Positions 24,250 to 33,961 of a DNA stretch of 64,000 nucleotides are shown here, piece after piece. Numbering within the stretch: position 1 is the first letter of the stretch; every line of letters starts with the position of its first letter. Under the pieces are notes generated by a model. That model searched no databases, was not told the origin of the DNA, and saw nothing but the letters and a program-made list of their open reading frames with translations. The translations under genes were made by a program, and so were the position numbers. Origin of the DNA: Paracoccaceae bacterium (GTDB lineage Bacteria; Pseudomonadota; Alphaproteobacteria; Rhodobacterales; Rhodobacteraceae); assembly GCA_020622085.1 (NCBI GenBank), contig JAHRYM010000001.1, positions 248,001 through 312,000 of the forward strand, in the 5' to 3' direction.

Positions 24250-25905
24250 TCAGCGGGTGAACTTCTTGTACTTCACGCGCTTGGGCTGGATGCTGTCGGC
24301 GCCCAGGCGACGGACCTTGTCCTGTTCGTATTCTTCGAAGTTGCCTTCGAAGAATTCCACATGCGCATCGCCCTCGAAGGCCAGGATGTGGGTGCAAAGC
24401 CGGTCAAGGAAGAAGCGGTCGTGCGAGATGATCACCGCGCAGCCGGCAAAGTCCTCGATCGCGGCTTCCAGCGCCTGCAGGGTTTCCACGTCCAGGTCGT
24501 TGGTCGGTTCGTCAAGCAGCAGGACGTTGCCGCCGGATTTCAGCAGCTTGGCCATGTGGACGCGGTTGCGTTCGCCGCCCGACAGCAGGCCGACCTTCTT
24601 CTGCTGGTCGCCGCCCTTGAAGTTGAAGGCGCCGGTGTAGTTGCGGCTGTTCACCTGCGCATCGCCCAGTTCGATCACCTCGGCCCCGCCCGAGACTTCT
24701 TCCCAGACGGTCTTGTTGGGGTCGAGCGCATCGCGCGACTGGTCGACGTAGGCCAGTTTCACGGTGTCGCCCAGGGTGATGCTGCCCGCATCGGGTTTCT
24801 CGGCCCCGATGATCATCCGCAGAAGCGTCGACTTGCCGGCGCCGTTCGGCCCGATGATGCCCATGATGCCCCCGGGGGGCAGCGAGAAGCTCAGATCCTC
24901 GATCAGTTGCTTGTCGCCCATGTGCTTGGACAGGTTTTCGACCTCGATCACCTTGCCGCCCAGGCGCGGGCCGTTCGGGATGATGATCTGGGCCTTGCCC
25001 ACCCGTTCCTTGACGCCTTCGTCGGCAAGCTTGTTGTAGGCGGAAATCCGGGCCTTGGACTTGGCCTGCCGCGCCTTGGCGCCGGCGCGGATCCATTCGA
25101 GTTCCTTTTCCAGAACCTTCTGCTTGGCCTTGTCCTCGCGGGCTTCCTGTTCCATCCGCTTGGCCTTCTGTTCCAGCCAGGCCGAATAGTTGCCTTCGTA
25201 GGGGATGCCGCGCCCACGCTCCAGTTCAAGGATCCAGCTTGTAATGTCGTCCAGGAAATAGCGGTCGTGGGTAACGATCAGGATAGTGCCCTGATATTCG
25301 ATCAGGTGCTTTTGCAGCCAGGCGATGGTTTCGGCGTCAAGGTGGTTGGTCGGTTCGTCCAGAAGCAGCATGTCGGGTGCTTCCAGCAGCAGCTGGCAGA
25401 GCGCGACGCGGCGCTTTTCACCGCCCGAAAGCGAGGCGACATCGGCATCGTCGGGCGGGCAGCGCAGGGCCTCCATCGCCACGTCCACCTGGCTGTCCAG
25501 ATCCCACAGGTTCTGGCTGTCGATGGTGTCCTGCAACTGAGCCATCTCGTCGGCGGTCTCGTCCGAGTAGTTCATGGCCAGTTCGTTGTAGCGGTCAAGG
25601 ATCGCCTGCTTGGCCGCCACGCCCTGCATGACGTTGCCGCGGACGTTAAGGGATTCGTCCAGTTGCGGTTCCTGCGGCAGGTAGCCGACGCGGGCGCCCT
25701 TGGCAGCCCAGGCCTCGCCAGTGAAGTCCTTGTCGATGCCTGCCATGATGCGCAGCAGCGTCGATTTACCCGCACCGTTCACACCGACAACGCCGATCTT
25801 GACGCCGGGCAGGAAGTTCAGGCGGATGTTCTCAAAGCATTTCTTGCCGCCGGGATAGGTCTTGGAGACACCATCCATGTGATAGACATACTGGTAGGAG
25901 GCCAT
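24250..25905 (-). CDS. ettA: EttA, ABC-F translational throttle ATPase
   Basis: This soluble tandem ATPase binds the ribosomal E site and gates the first elongation step according to energy state. The 551-residue protein matches EttA length. Two ABC domains show Walker A (GVNGAGKSTLL and GPNGAGKSTLL), signatures (LSGGEKRRVALC and LSGGERNRVHMAK) and Walker B with catalytic Glu (LLLDEPTNHLD and LLLDEPTNDLD). Between them is the arm/linker (WLEQKAKRMEQEAREDKAKQ). The family's opening YVYHMDGVSKTYPG is present. The start at 25905 is clear from that N-terminus. Monocistronic, with its own terminator. Confidence 0.95.
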   Translation of the reverse strand: MASYQYVYHMDGVSKTYPGGKKCFENIRLNFLPGVKIGVVGVNGAGKSTLLRIMAGIDKDFTGEAWAAKGARVGYLPQEPQLDESLNVRGNVMQGVAAKQAILDRYNELAMNYSDETADEMAQLQDTIDSQNLWDLDSQVDVAMEALRCPPDDADVASLSGGEKRRVALCQLLLEAPDMLLLDEPTNHLDAETIAWLQKHLIEYQGTILIVTHDRYFLDDITSWILELERGRGIPYEGNYSAWLEQKAKRMEQEAREDKAKQKVLEKELEWIRAGAKARQAKSKARISAYNKLADEGVKERVGKAQIIIPNGPRLGGKVIEVENLSKHMGDKQLIEDLSFSLPPGGIMGIIGPNGAGKSTLLRMIIGAEKPDAGSITLGDTVKLAYVDQSRDALDPNKTVWEEVSGGAEVIELGDAQVNSRNYTGAFNFKGGDQQKKVGLLSGGERNRVHMAKLLKSGGNVLLLDEPTNDLDVETLQALEAAIEDFAGCAVIISHDRFFLDRLCTHILAFEGDAHVEFFEGNFEEYEQDKVRRLGADSIQPKRVKYKKFTR

Positions 25906-25979
25906 GAGGGAAGTCCTTCGGGAAACGGGGTTGCGCCTTCCATACAGAAGGCGGGCCAGAGGGGCAACCAGAGGGGCAG

Positions 25980-26447
25980 CTACAGGCGCTTCTCGAAGAA
26001 CAGGTGGGCGTAGGGGTCGTCGTTGAACCGCTTGATTTCGACCCAGCCCGAACGGCGATACATCGCCGCAGCCTCGGGCAGGGCCGAATTGGTGTCGAGC
26101 CGGAAGAGGATCATGCCAAGGTCGCGGGCTGTTCTTTCGATCTGTTCCATGAGGCGGGTCGCAAGGCCCTTTCCGCGCGCTTCGGGGGCAACCCAGAGTC
26201 GCTTCACCTCGCCCCAGTTGTTGCGGCCTTTCAGCCCGACGCAGGCGACGGGGCGGTGTTCGGACCGGGCAATCAGGAAGATGCCCCCGGGGCGGATCAT
26301 GTCCTGCGCATCGGGATTGCGCGAAAGCGTCACATCGAAGCCACCGGGAAAGCGTTGCGCAAGCCCGGCGTAACAGGCCGCAAGAGCGCCGCGCGCATCG
26401 CCGCTGCGGGGGTCGGCTTCGGCAATGGCGATCTGATCGGCAGGCAT
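25980..26447 (-). CDS. GNAT-family N-acetyltransferase
   Basis: This 155-residue single-domain acetyltransferase has the acetyl-CoA loop VAPEARGKGLATRLM (R/Q-x-x-G-x-G/A type), preceded by the strand EVKRLWV. It also has the later motif FRLDTNSALPEAAAMYRRSGW. The substrate is unknown; this arrangement is common in amino-acid- or antibiotic-acylating GNATs. I chose the ATG at 26447 (MPADQIAIAEADP), which has AAGGAAAAAGG just upstream, over an ATG 28 codons earlier whose extra residues look non-coding. Confidence 0.85.
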   Translation of the reverse strand: MPADQIAIAEADPRSGDARGALAACYAGLAQRFPGGFDVTLSRNPDAQDMIRPGGIFLIARSEHRPVACVGLKGRNNWGEVKRLWVAPEARGKGLATRLMEQIERTARDLGMILFRLDTNSALPEAAAMYRRSGWVEIKRFNDDPYAHLFFEKRL

Positions 26448-26623
26448 GACCTTTTTCCTTAAGAGGCGTCTGCCCCTTGTCGCGCAGGCCATTTCCTTGG
26501 GCATGTGACCGCGAAGAACTGGGCGTCGCAAGTGCCCGGCACTTGCGCTAGAAGCGGGGAAAGGGCGCCCGTCCGCAAACGGTGCGCAGGGGCAGGCGAC
26601 GATTGCGGTGCAAGGAGCACGTT

Positions 26624-27241
26624 TTGCAGGGGTTTCCGATAGCGGTGCGGGGCATGACCGTAGGCCTTCTGGGAGGATCGTTCGACCCCGCGCATGACGG
26701 GCACGCCCATATCACGCGAGAGGCGTTGAAGCGTTTCGGGCTGAACCGGGTCTGGTGGCTGGTCAGCCCCGGCAATCCCCTGAAGGCCAATCCGCCCGCG
26801 CCGATGGCCGACCGCATCGCGCGGGCGCGGGCGGTGATGAACGATCCGCGGGTCATTGTCACCGATATCGAGGAGCATCTGGGCACCCGCTATACCGCGC
26901 AGACGCTGCGGCGGCTCAAGGCGCTTTATCCCGGCGTGCGGTTCGTCTGGCTGATGGGAGCGGACAACCTGGCGCAGTTCGACCGTTGGCAGCAGTGGGA
27001 ATGGATCGTGCACAACGTGCCCATCGGGGTCATTGCACGGCCCGGATACCGGCTTGCGGCGCGGGGATCGCGTGCGGTCGAGGAATACGCGCGCTGTCGT
27101 ATCGCGCCGGAACACTCGCAAATGTTACCGCGCGCGGTGCCGCCGGCATGGTGCTTCCTTGATGCACCCATGATCAAATCGTCATCATCGGCGATCCGTG
27201 CGCGGGGCGAGTGGGGCAGCACCGGGGTGATTGCGGATTGA
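26624..27241 (+). CDS. nadD: Nicotinate-nucleotide adenylyltransferase NadD
   Basis: NadD adenylates nicotinate mononucleotide in NAD synthesis. The ~205-residue protein shows the nucleotidyltransferase motif [17 protein letters not shown] (with HxGH) and the second motif [13 protein letters not shown] (the ISST-R element). The catalytic middle includes [17 protein letters not shown] propose the TTG at 26624 as start: AAGGAG lies 7 bases upstream, and it yields [10 protein letters not shown] before the core, as in related NadD proteins. An internal ATG at 26654 would leave only MTVGLLGG. The downstream dacB follows within 10 bp, so the two are probably co-transcribed. Confidence 0.9.
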   Translation: MQGFPIAVRGMTVGLLGGSFDPAHDGHAHITREALKRFGLNRVWWLVSPGNPLKANPPAPMADRIARARAVMNDPRVIVTDIEEHLGTRYTAQTLRRLKALYPGVRFVWLMGADNLAQFDRWQQWEWIVHNVPIGVIARPGYRLAARGSRAVEEYARCRIAPEHSQMLPRAVPPAWCFLDAPMIKSSSSAIRARGEWGSTGVIAD

Positions 27242-27251
27242 CAGGTCGAGG

Positions 27252-28757
27252 ATGGGCGGGATGTGGACACGGCGGGCTTTCCTGGGGGGGCTGATGGTGG
27301 CGGGTGGAATGCCTGCCCTGGCCGAGGCACCGCAACGGTCGCTTCGCCCCGCAGCGCGCCCGCCTGGTTCTCCGGCGATCCGGCAGGGCGCGATCAAGGT
27401 TCTGGCGCCTGCAGCCGAGGATCTGATTGCGGCGGCGAAGCTGGGTGGCGACGTGACCTATGCGGTCATCGACGCCGAAACCGGACTGGGGCTCGAGGCG
27501 CGTGGCGCGGACAGGCTGATGTCCCCCGCAAGCACGCTCAAGGCCGTCACGGCGCTTTATGCGCTGGAATGTCTGGGTGGCGACCATCGCTTTGCCACGC
27601 GGCTGGTGGCAACGGGGCCGGTTTCGGGCGGGATCGTGCAGGGCGATCTGGTGCTGGCCGGCGGTGGCGATCCGACGCTTTCTACCGACGGCCTGGGCGA
27701 CATGGCCGCGGCGCTGAAGGCGGCGGGCGTTATCGGCGTCACAGGCGCACTTCTGGTCTGGGGCGGGGCCTTGCCCTATCTGCGCGCGATAGACGAGGGC
27801 CAGCCCGAATATCTGGGCTACAACCCGGCGGTTTCGGGGCTCAACCTCAATTACAACCGCGTCAATTGCGAATGGCGGCGGGTGAATGGCGAATACCAGA
27901 TCGGGCTGGATGCGCGCGCGGAACGCTTCGTTCCTACCGTGTCCAGCGCGCGGGTGACGATTGCCGACCGTGAAAGGCCGCTATTTTCCTATTCGGATAA
28001 CGATCAGGCCGAGGTCTGGTCGGTGGCGCGCAAGGCGCTGGGCAAGGGCGGCAGCCGCTGGTTGCCGGTGCGCAGGCCCGATGCCTATGCGGGCGATGTG
28101 TTCCGCACATTGGCCAAGGCGCAGGGCATCCGCCTGCCCACACCGCAGATCAGCCATCGGGAACCGCAGGGCGCGGTTCTGGTCCGGCATTCCAGCGACG
28201 GATTGCGCATGGTTCTGAAGGACATGCTGAAGCATTCGACAAACCTTACGGCCGAAGCGGTAGGGATGGCGGCGTCGGCGCGGATCGGGGCGCTGGGCGA
28301 TCACGAGGCATCGGCGCGGGCGATGACCGGCTGGCTGAAGGCGCGGGTGGGCGTCGCGGATGCGGTGCTGCACGATCATTCGGGCCTGGGCGCGACAACC
28401 CGGATCACCGCCGAGGACATGGTGCGCACCCTGCGCGCGCTTGGTCCGAAGGCGGGGTTGCGCGGGTTGATGAAGCCCGTGGCCTTCAGGGACGAAAAAG
28501 GCAGGAAAGCCGCGAGCCCGATTCTGGTCGAAGCCAAGACCGGGACGCTCAACTTCGTATCTGCGCTGACCGGGTTCATGGTGGCGCCCGATGGCCGGGA
28601 GCTGATCTTTGCGATCTTCACCGGCGATCTGGCGCGACGTGACGCCGTGCCGCTTGATGCGCGCGAATCGCCCGAAGGCGGGGCTGTGTGGATCAGGCGG
28701 TCGAAGCGGTTGCAACAGCAGCTGATCGAACGCTGGGGCGCGGTCTACGGGGCCTGA
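27252..28757 (+). CDS. dacB: D-alanyl-D-alanine carboxypeptidase (PBP4/DacB, family S13)
   Basis: This periplasmic penicillin-binding protein trims or cross-links peptidoglycan stems. The ~501-residue protein has a signal with twin arginines (WTRRAFLGGLMVAGG), possibly Tat-exported. It carries the three active-site motifs: SxxK in SPASTLKAVTALY, SxN in KHSTNLTAEAVG and KTG in VEAKTGTLNFVSALTG. The large S13 insert between the first two motifs is present. Starts at 27252 and 27261 are both plausible; the first is annotated. It follows nadD closely and ends 3 bp from the convergent TerB-like gene. Confidence 0.9.
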   Translation: MGGMWTRRAFLGGLMVAGGMPALAEAPQRSLRPAARPPGSPAIRQGAIKVLAPAAEDLIAAAKLGGDVTYAVIDAETGLGLEARGADRLMSPASTLKAVTALYALECLGGDHRFATRLVATGPVSGGIVQGDLVLAGGGDPTLSTDGLGDMAAALKAAGVIGVTGALLVWGGALPYLRAIDEGQPEYLGYNPAVSGLNLNYNRVNCEWRRVNGEYQIGLDARAERFVPTVSSARVTIADRERPLFSYSDNDQAEVWSVARKALGKGGSRWLPVRRPDAYAGDVFRTLAKAQGIRLPTPQISHREPQGAVLVRHSSDGLRMVLKDMLKHSTNLTAEAVGMAASARIGALGDHEASARAMTGWLKARVGVADAVLHDHSGLGATTRITAEDMVRTLRALGPKAGLRGLMKPVAFRDEKGRKAASPILVEAKTGTLNFVSALTGFMVAPDGRELIFAIFTGDLARRDAVPLDARESPEGGAVWIRRSKRLQQQLIERWGAVYGA

Positions 28758-28760
28758 GGG

Positions 28761-29183
28761 TCAGATCGTGCGGTGACGGGCGCGCACGCCATATTCGATG
28801 GCGGCGGCCTGCAGGTGTTCGATGGACAGCTCTTCGCGCAGCTCTTCCAGCAACCGAAGTTCGGACTGGCCAAGCCGCACATCGGCGGCGGCCACGTCGC
28901 AGGCCAGCGCATAGGCGGTTTCCTGAAGCTTCTGCGGCAGGGCGTGTCGCACCATCGCCAGAAGGGTATCGAGCCCGTCTTCTTCTTCAAAAAGCGTGTA
29001 GACCGTCTGCGCCACGGCAAGAATGCGGTCGGTGTCATAGCCCGCGAAGACCGGCAGGTGGTTCACCTGACGTTCGATCGCCAGAAGCTCGGCCGTGCGG
29101 ATCGTTTCATCCGAGGCCGAGACCGCGACCATGACGGCAACCAGCGCGTCCTGGACGGTGAAGGAAGGCAAGGTCTGGGACAT
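28761..29183 (-). CDS. TerB-like protein, 140 residues
   Basis: This all-helical acidic protein resembles the tellurite-resistance TerB fold: FTVQDALVAVMVAVSASDETI, RTAELLAIERQVNHLPVF, and a second half with DVAAADVRLGQSELRLLEEL. It has the paired acidic D-E positions seen in TerB metal sites. It is cytoplasmic, with no signal or membrane segment. No other ter genes are nearby, so tellurite resistance is not implied; such lone TerB proteins are common in Rhodobacterales and of unknown role. ATG at 29183; convergent with dacB. Confidence 0.7.
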   Translation of the reverse strand: MSQTLPSFTVQDALVAVMVAVSASDETIRTAELLAIERQVNHLPVFAGYDTDRILAVAQTVYTLFEEEDGLDTLLAMVRHALPQKLQETAYALACDVAAADVRLGQSELRLLEELREELSIEHLQAAAIEYGVRARHRTI

Positions 29184-29254
29184 CGGTTTCTCCGGCTGGG
29201 CTTGGGCTTTCGGCAGAGATTATTGACGATGTCCCCCCCGTTCAATAGGACCGG

Positions 29255-29282
29255 GGCGCGGGCCTTCAAGGCGCGCCTTTTT
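29255..29282 (+). promoter_or_regulatory. Terminator-like hairpin just upstream of lysK
   Basis: GGCGCG / CGCGCC, with an 11-nt internal segment that can pair further (CCT/AGG), is followed by TTTTT. It ends 16 bp before the lysK ATG, on the lysK strand. No other plus-strand gene lies just upstream, so it may act as an attenuator in the lysK leader or simply block read-through. Confidence 0.5.
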
Positions 29283-29298
29283 GACCGGATGATCCACC

Positions 29299-30879
29299 AT
29301 GACCACGTTGCGCGATGCTGCGATGAACTCCAAAGCCTGGCCTTTCGAGGAAGCGCGCCGCGTGCTCAAACGCTATGAGAAGAAGGCCCCGGAAAAAGGC
29401 TATGTGCTGTTTGAAACCGGCTATGGCCCGTCGGGCCTGCCGCATATCGGCACCTTCGGCGAGGTGCAGCGCACCACGATGATCCGCCGCGCCTTCGAGA
29501 TCATCAGCGACATCCCGACGCGGCTGTTCTGCTTCTCGGACGATCTGGACGGGATGCGCAAGGTGCCCGACAACGTCCCGCATCCCGAGATGCTGCGCGA
29601 AAACCTTCAGCGCCCGCTGACCAGCGTTCCCGATCCCTTTGGCGAATACCCAAGCTTTGGCGACCACAACAACGCCATGCTGCGCCGGTTCCTCGATACC
29701 TTCGGGTTCGAATATGAATTCATCAGCGCGACCGAATTCTACAGGTCGGGCCGGTTCGACGACACGCTCAGGCTGGCGGCGGAACGCTATGACGGCATCA
29801 TGGCGATCATGCTGGCCAGCTTGCGCGAGGAACGCCAGCAGACCTATTCCTGCTTCCTGCCGATCCATCCCGAAACCGGCCGGGTGCTTTACGTGCCGAT
29901 CAAGAATGTGGACGCCAGGAACGCCACCATCACCTTCGACGACGAGACGGGCCGTGAATGGACGCTGCCGGTGACGGGCGGCAACGTGAAGCTGCAATGG
30001 AAACCCGATTTCGGCGCGCGCTGGGCGGCGCTGGGCGTCGATTTCGAGATGTATGGCAAGGACCACAGCACCAATACGCCGATCTATGACGGCATCTGCG
30101 AAGTGCTGGGCGGCCGCAAGCCCGAGCATTTCACCTATGAACTGTTCCTGGACGAAGGTGGCCAGAAGATCTCGAAATCCAAGGGCAATGGCCTGACCAT
30201 CGACGAGTGGCTGACCTATGCCGCGTCGGAAAGCTTGGGTTATTTCATGTATCAAAAGCCCAAGACTGCAAAGCGGATGCATTTTGACGTGATCCCGAAG
30301 GCGGTGGACGAATACCACCAGCAGTTGAAGGCGTTTCCTGGGCAGGATGCGGCGGGGCAGCTTAACAACCCGGTCTGGCACATCCACGGCGGCAAGCCGC
30401 CCGTGTCGGACATGGTGGTGCCGTTTGCGATGCTTCTGAACCTGGCAAGTGTGGCCGGGGCCAAGGACAAGACCGGGCTTTGGGGCTTCATCCGCCGCTA
30501 TGCCCCGGATGCCAGTCCTGAACATAACCCGCAGATGGATCAGGCGGCCGAATTCGCGGTGCGTTATTTCAATGCCTTCGTGGCTCCGACCCGGACCTTC
30601 CGCCTGCCCAGCGACAAGGAACGCGCCGCGCTGGACGATCTGGTGGCGCGGCTGAAGGGCTGGACCGGCGGTCTGGATGCCGAGGCGTTGCAGACCATGG
30701 TCTTTGCCGTCGGCACCGAACACGGGTTCGAGCCGCTGCGCGACTGGTTCACGGCGCTTTACGAGGTGCTGCTGGGCGCAAGCCAGGGTCCGCGTTTCGG
30801 CGGTTTCATCGCGCTTTACGGGGTCGATGAGACCATCGCCCTGATCGAACGGGCCCTGAAGGGCGAACTCGCCGCCTGA
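29299..30879 (+). CDS. lysK: Lysyl-tRNA synthetase, class I
   Basis: LysK charges tRNA-Lys by the class I (Rossmann) route found in archaea and most alphaproteobacteria rather than the class II enzyme. The 526-residue protein has the HIGH-type motif in [15 protein letters not shown] and the KMSKS-type loop [12 protein letters not shown] near residue 290. The C-terminal alpha-helical cage includes [17 protein letters not shown] and a final [19 protein letters not shown], typical of class I LysRS. The start at 29299 has no strong ribosome binding site, because the T-run hairpin occupies the leader. Confidence 0.95.
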   Translation: MTTLRDAAMNSKAWPFEEARRVLKRYEKKAPEKGYVLFETGYGPSGLPHIGTFGEVQRTTMIRRAFEIISDIPTRLFCFSDDLDGMRKVPDNVPHPEMLRENLQRPLTSVPDPFGEYPSFGDHNNAMLRRFLDTFGFEYEFISATEFYRSGRFDDTLRLAAERYDGIMAIMLASLREERQQTYSCFLPIHPETGRVLYVPIKNVDARNATITFDDETGREWTLPVTGGNVKLQWKPDFGARWAALGVDFEMYGKDHSTNTPIYDGICEVLGGRKPEHFTYELFLDEGGQKISKSKGNGLTIDEWLTYAASESLGYFMYQKPKTAKRMHFDVIPKAVDEYHQQLKAFPGQDAAGQLNNPVWHIHGGKPPVSDMVVPFAMLLNLASVAGAKDKTGLWGFIRRYAPDASPEHNPQMDQAAEFAVRYFNAFVAPTRTFRLPSDKERAALDDLVARLKGWTGGLDAEALQTMVFAVGTEHGFEPLRDWFTALYEVLLGASQGPRFGGFIALYGVDETIALIERALKGELAA

Positions 30880-31057
30880 AAACAGACGGGATTTCTGATC
30901 GTGGCCCCGTCATTGGCGGAGCCGCTTCCGTTTCCGGGCGTTGCGCGGCCAGCGTCAGACCCGCGCGCCGGGTTTGCCCCGCCTTCAGCCGGCCAGGCTA
31001 GAGCCTCGCGCATCAACCGCCGCGGCCAGCGGTCTGCGGCATCAGCGGGAGGCTTCG

Positions 31058-33355
31058 ATGAACAAGGCGATAACCGACGGGCTGGTTCTGATGCCCGCCC
31101 CCTTTGCGGTGGGCCTGAGCCAGTGGTCGAGCGGTGACGGCACCATCGGGTCGACCACCTATCAGGGTGCGGCCGAGGCGGCGCTTGTCTCGAACGATCA
31201 GGATTTCGGCGGCTGCCTTGAACTGCAGAAACAGCAGGCCACGACCAAGCTGCGCTACATGGTCCAGACGCCGATCCTGCCCGGCTGTTATCTGCGGGTG
31301 ACGGCGCGGGTCAAGGCGATCAGCGGCAATCTGCCGTCGGTGCGTGTTGCGGCCTGGGCCGGTGGGGCCGGTGATGCCCATGTGCCGGGGCTTGTGGAAA
31401 CCGGGCCTGGTGTTTCGCTGACGGCTTATGGCGAGGTGGTCACTGTTCAGGCGATCATCGGGTCGGGCTGGAAATCGGGCGTTGACATGCGCTGGGGCAC
31501 AGAGGCGCTTTATGCCCATGTCGGGCTGGACCTGACCGGCCCGAACGGCGGCGTGGTGCGGATCGACGATCTGGTGGTCGAGGATGTGACCGATGCCTTC
31601 CTGCGCGACATGATGGATTGGGTCGATGTCCGCGACTATGGCGCGCACGGCGATGGCGTGACCAATGACGCTCCGGCCTTTGCTGCGGCCGACGCGGCGG
31701 CGGCGGCCAGCGGGCGCAGCATTTTCGTATCGCGGGGCGTGTATTTTCTGGATGCCGACCTGACGCTGGATGCGCCGGCCCGGTTCGAAGGCACCCTGAC
31801 CATGCCCGCCAGCCGCCGCCTGTCGATGACCCGCAGCTTCGATCTGGCAAGCTATGCGGCTGCCTTCGGCTCCGAAGAGCTGGGGTTCCGCAAGGCATTC
31901 CAGGCGTTGCTGAACTTTGCCGACCACGAGGCGCTGGATCTGGGCGGCCGCCGGATCGAAGTGACGGCCCCCATCGACCTGCAGGCGGCTGTCGCCAACA
32001 AGACGACGTTTTCAACCCGTCGCGTGATCCGAAACGGCCAGTTCAATGCAGTGGCCGGGCCGGCCTGGGCACCGACGGCGGTTACGTCACAGGCGAGCTA
32101 TTCGCCCGCCAACCCCAAGGCGCTGACCGGGGTCGTCAATGCCGCAAACGTCGCCGTGGGTTCGCTTGTGACCGGGGCGGGCGTCGGGCGCGAGGTCTAT
32201 GTGACGACCGTCAATCTTGGCACCGGAACGATCACGCTCAGCCAGCCGCTGCATGGCGGCGCGGTCACGCAGACCTTCACCTTCACCCGCTTCAAATACC
32301 TGCTGGATTTCTCGGGCTTCGCGCAACTCGACAAGATGAACTTCGATGACATCGAGTTCCAGTGCAACGGCGTGGCGAGCGGCATCCTTCTGGCCCCGGC
32401 CGGCGAGGTATTCCAGCTGCGCGATTGCTACATCACCCGCCCGAAGGACCGGGGCCTGAGCTCGATCGGGACGGGGTGCCAGGGGATGCTGGTCGATCGC
32501 TGCCATTTCCTGTCGGACGAGATGTCGCTGCGCTGGCAGGACCGGGTGAGCGTCGGGATGAACGTCAACGCCAATGACGTGAAGCTGCGCGACAACCGCG
32601 TGGCGCGTTTCCGGCACTTTGCCGTGCTGGGCGGGGCCAATCACCTGGTCACGGGCAACCATGTCTACAACGGAGATGACGAAACCGCAGGCCTTCGCGG
32701 AGCGGGAATCGTGTTTGCGACAACCAATGTGCTGACGGCCGTCATCGCAAACTATATAGACAATGCCGCGCTGGAATGGACGAATGAATACGAGGCAGAC
32801 CCGGCCTTCGGGGCGCGGTATTCCTTTGGCGGGCTGACGGTGCAGGGCAATACCTTCCTGTGCGGCAGTGTCGCCCCGTGGTTTTCCTGGCTGGTGGTCA
32901 AGCCCTACGGTGCCGGCCACTTCATCCATGGGCTGAACATTTCTGGTAATGTGTTCAAGGCGTTGAACGGGTCGGTGGACAGAGTTGACAAGGTGGATAC
33001 CACATTCGCGCCTCTCGACATGAGCCGGATGCGCAACATCACCTTCGAGGGCAACATCTTCAACGCCGTCACGCAGATCACCGTCAATCCGGTTACGCTC
33101 GAACACGACCAGGCAACGGCACAGACGGTCTGGACGGTGCCATCGGCAGGGTTCCTGCCCTTTGGCGGCTGGGCCCGCAACATCGAGGCCCTGGCCACGC
33201 GGTCGGCGATTACCGGGTCGGCGGGCGAAAGGCGCAGCGACATGCCCTGGGTGGCAACTGCACAGGGGCCCACCAAAATGGACGTGACGCTGAACTGGCT
33301 TGCCGCATCCAGGGGCAAGGTGTCGGTGCGGCTGCGCATGGACAATCCGAACTGA
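31058..33355 (+). CDS. Right-handed beta-helix protein (GH28-related / pectate-lyase-like)
   Basis: This is a 765-residue protein with no clear signal peptide. Residues ~1–185 form an N-terminal beta-rich domain. Residue ~188 onward begins a pectate-lyase-superfamily segment (WVDVRDYGAHGDGVTNDAPA, FVSRGVYFLDADLTL), the usual start of phage tailspike and GH28-like beta-helices. The helix body has repeated short strand-turn units (DNRVARFRHFAVLGGANHLV, NHVYNGDD, ISGNVFKALNG, FEGNIFNAV). A C-terminal cap ends RLRMDNPN. Similar proteins occur in Rhodobacteraceae surface-polysaccharide or gene-transfer-agent settings, but no such genes adjoin here. The substrate is unknown. GGGAGG lies 7 bases before the ATG. 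Confidence 0.72.
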   Translation: MNKAITDGLVLMPAPFAVGLSQWSSGDGTIGSTTYQGAAEAALVSNDQDFGGCLELQKQQATTKLRYMVQTPILPGCYLRVTARVKAISGNLPSVRVAAWAGGAGDAHVPGLVETGPGVSLTAYGEVVTVQAIIGSGWKSGVDMRWGTEALYAHVGLDLTGPNGGVVRIDDLVVEDVTDAFLRDMMDWVDVRDYGAHGDGVTNDAPAFAAADAAAAASGRSIFVSRGVYFLDADLTLDAPARFEGTLTMPASRRLSMTRSFDLASYAAAFGSEELGFRKAFQALLNFADHEALDLGGRRIEVTAPIDLQAAVANKTTFSTRRVIRNGQFNAVAGPAWAPTAVTSQASYSPANPKALTGVVNAANVAVGSLVTGAGVGREVYVTTVNLGTGTITLSQPLHGGAVTQTFTFTRFKYLLDFSGFAQLDKMNFDDIEFQCNGVASGILLAPAGEVFQLRDCYITRPKDRGLSSIGTGCQGMLVDRCHFLSDEMSLRWQDRVSVGMNVNANDVKLRDNRVARFRHFAVLGGANHLVTGNHVYNGDDETAGLRGAGIVFATTNVLTAVIANYIDNAALEWTNEYEADPAFGARYSFGGLTVQGNTFLCGSVAPWFSWLVVKPYGAGHFIHGLNISGNVFKALNGSVDRVDKVDTTFAPLDMSRMRNITFEGNIFNAVTQITVNPVTLEHDQATAQTVWTVPSAGFLPFGGWARNIEALATRSAITGSAGERRSDMPWVATAQGPTKMDVTLNWLAASRGKVSVRLRMDNPN

Positions 33356-33365
33356 TCCGTCGCCA

Positions 33366-33385
33366 TGGGGGGCGCCGGCCCCCCA
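33366..33385. terminator. Hairpin between convergent genes
   Basis: An 8-bp perfect stem, TGGGGGGC / GCCCCCCA, with a GCCG loop lies 10 bp after the beta-helix gene and just before the stop of the convergent PNPOx-like gene. There is no T-run on either strand. Confidence 0.45.
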
Positions 33386-33397
33386 ATGACTGCCGCA

Positions 33398-33898
33398 TCA
33401 ATCCTTGGCGTGGCCCTGGTGAAGGTCGGCCGGCACAAGTTCGAAAGCCTTGCCGAAGCCGCCGTTGAGGCTGGCATCGCGCCATTCAAGCCGAAGAAAG
33501 TGGAAGTCGGCAAAGCCTGCGTAAAGCCGCGCCTTGGGATGCGCGGCCAGCCACAGCGATTCCAGGTGGCGATGATCCTCGCTGTCGCGCGGCACCTGAT
33601 GGGCCAGGGCACGCAATGACAGGCGCGGCCCCGCCAGCGGATCGCCCTTTCCGGGGAGCTCGCCCACCAGAACCGCGCAGCGCGGATCGGCCATTATAGC
33701 CTGCGCATGAGCCGAGAGTGATGAGACGAGCGTCAGTCCCGCGCCGTTCATGTCCAGAAAGGCAATGCGGGTGGCATTGGGAAAACCGTCGGCGGAAACC
33801 GTAGCCAGGGCCGCCGTCCGGACCTGATGCAACAGGCGTCGCGCAAGGTCGCGTGCGGCGTCATCTGTCGGACGGATAGGTGATGCGGTTTCTTGCAT
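33398..33898 (-). CDS. PNPOx-like flavin-binding protein
   Basis: The 166-residue protein has the split-barrel fold of pyridoxamine-phosphate-oxidase-like flavoproteins. It begins AARDLARRLLHQVRTAALATV, then FPNATRIAFLDMNGAGLTLVSSLSAHAQAI, ADPRCAVLVGE and the C-terminal KARLYAGFADFHFLRLEWRDASLNGGFGKAF. The last part resembles the heme-utilisation HugZ type. The DUF2470 tail of HugZ is absent, so heme binding is uncertain. ATG at 33898. It is divergent from the SulP gene across 63 bp, which must hold both promoters. Confidence 0.78.
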   Translation of the reverse strand: MQETASPIRPTDDAARDLARRLLHQVRTAALATVSADGFPNATRIAFLDMNGAGLTLVSSLSAHAQAIMADPRCAVLVGELPGKGDPLAGPRLSLRALAHQVPRDSEDHRHLESLWLAAHPKARLYAGFADFHFLRLEWRDASLNGGFGKAFELVPADLHQGHAKD

Positions 33899-33961
33899 GA
33901 GTATTCTTGACTTTCCTTGATCCGGAGCAGAGGTCTTGTCCAAACCGCTAAGCTCAAAGCC

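Noticed and set aside
24361-26013. 550-codon plus-strand frame opposite ettA
   Set aside because: ettA has full ABC-F motifs on the minus strand; the opposite frame is a codon-bias artefact.
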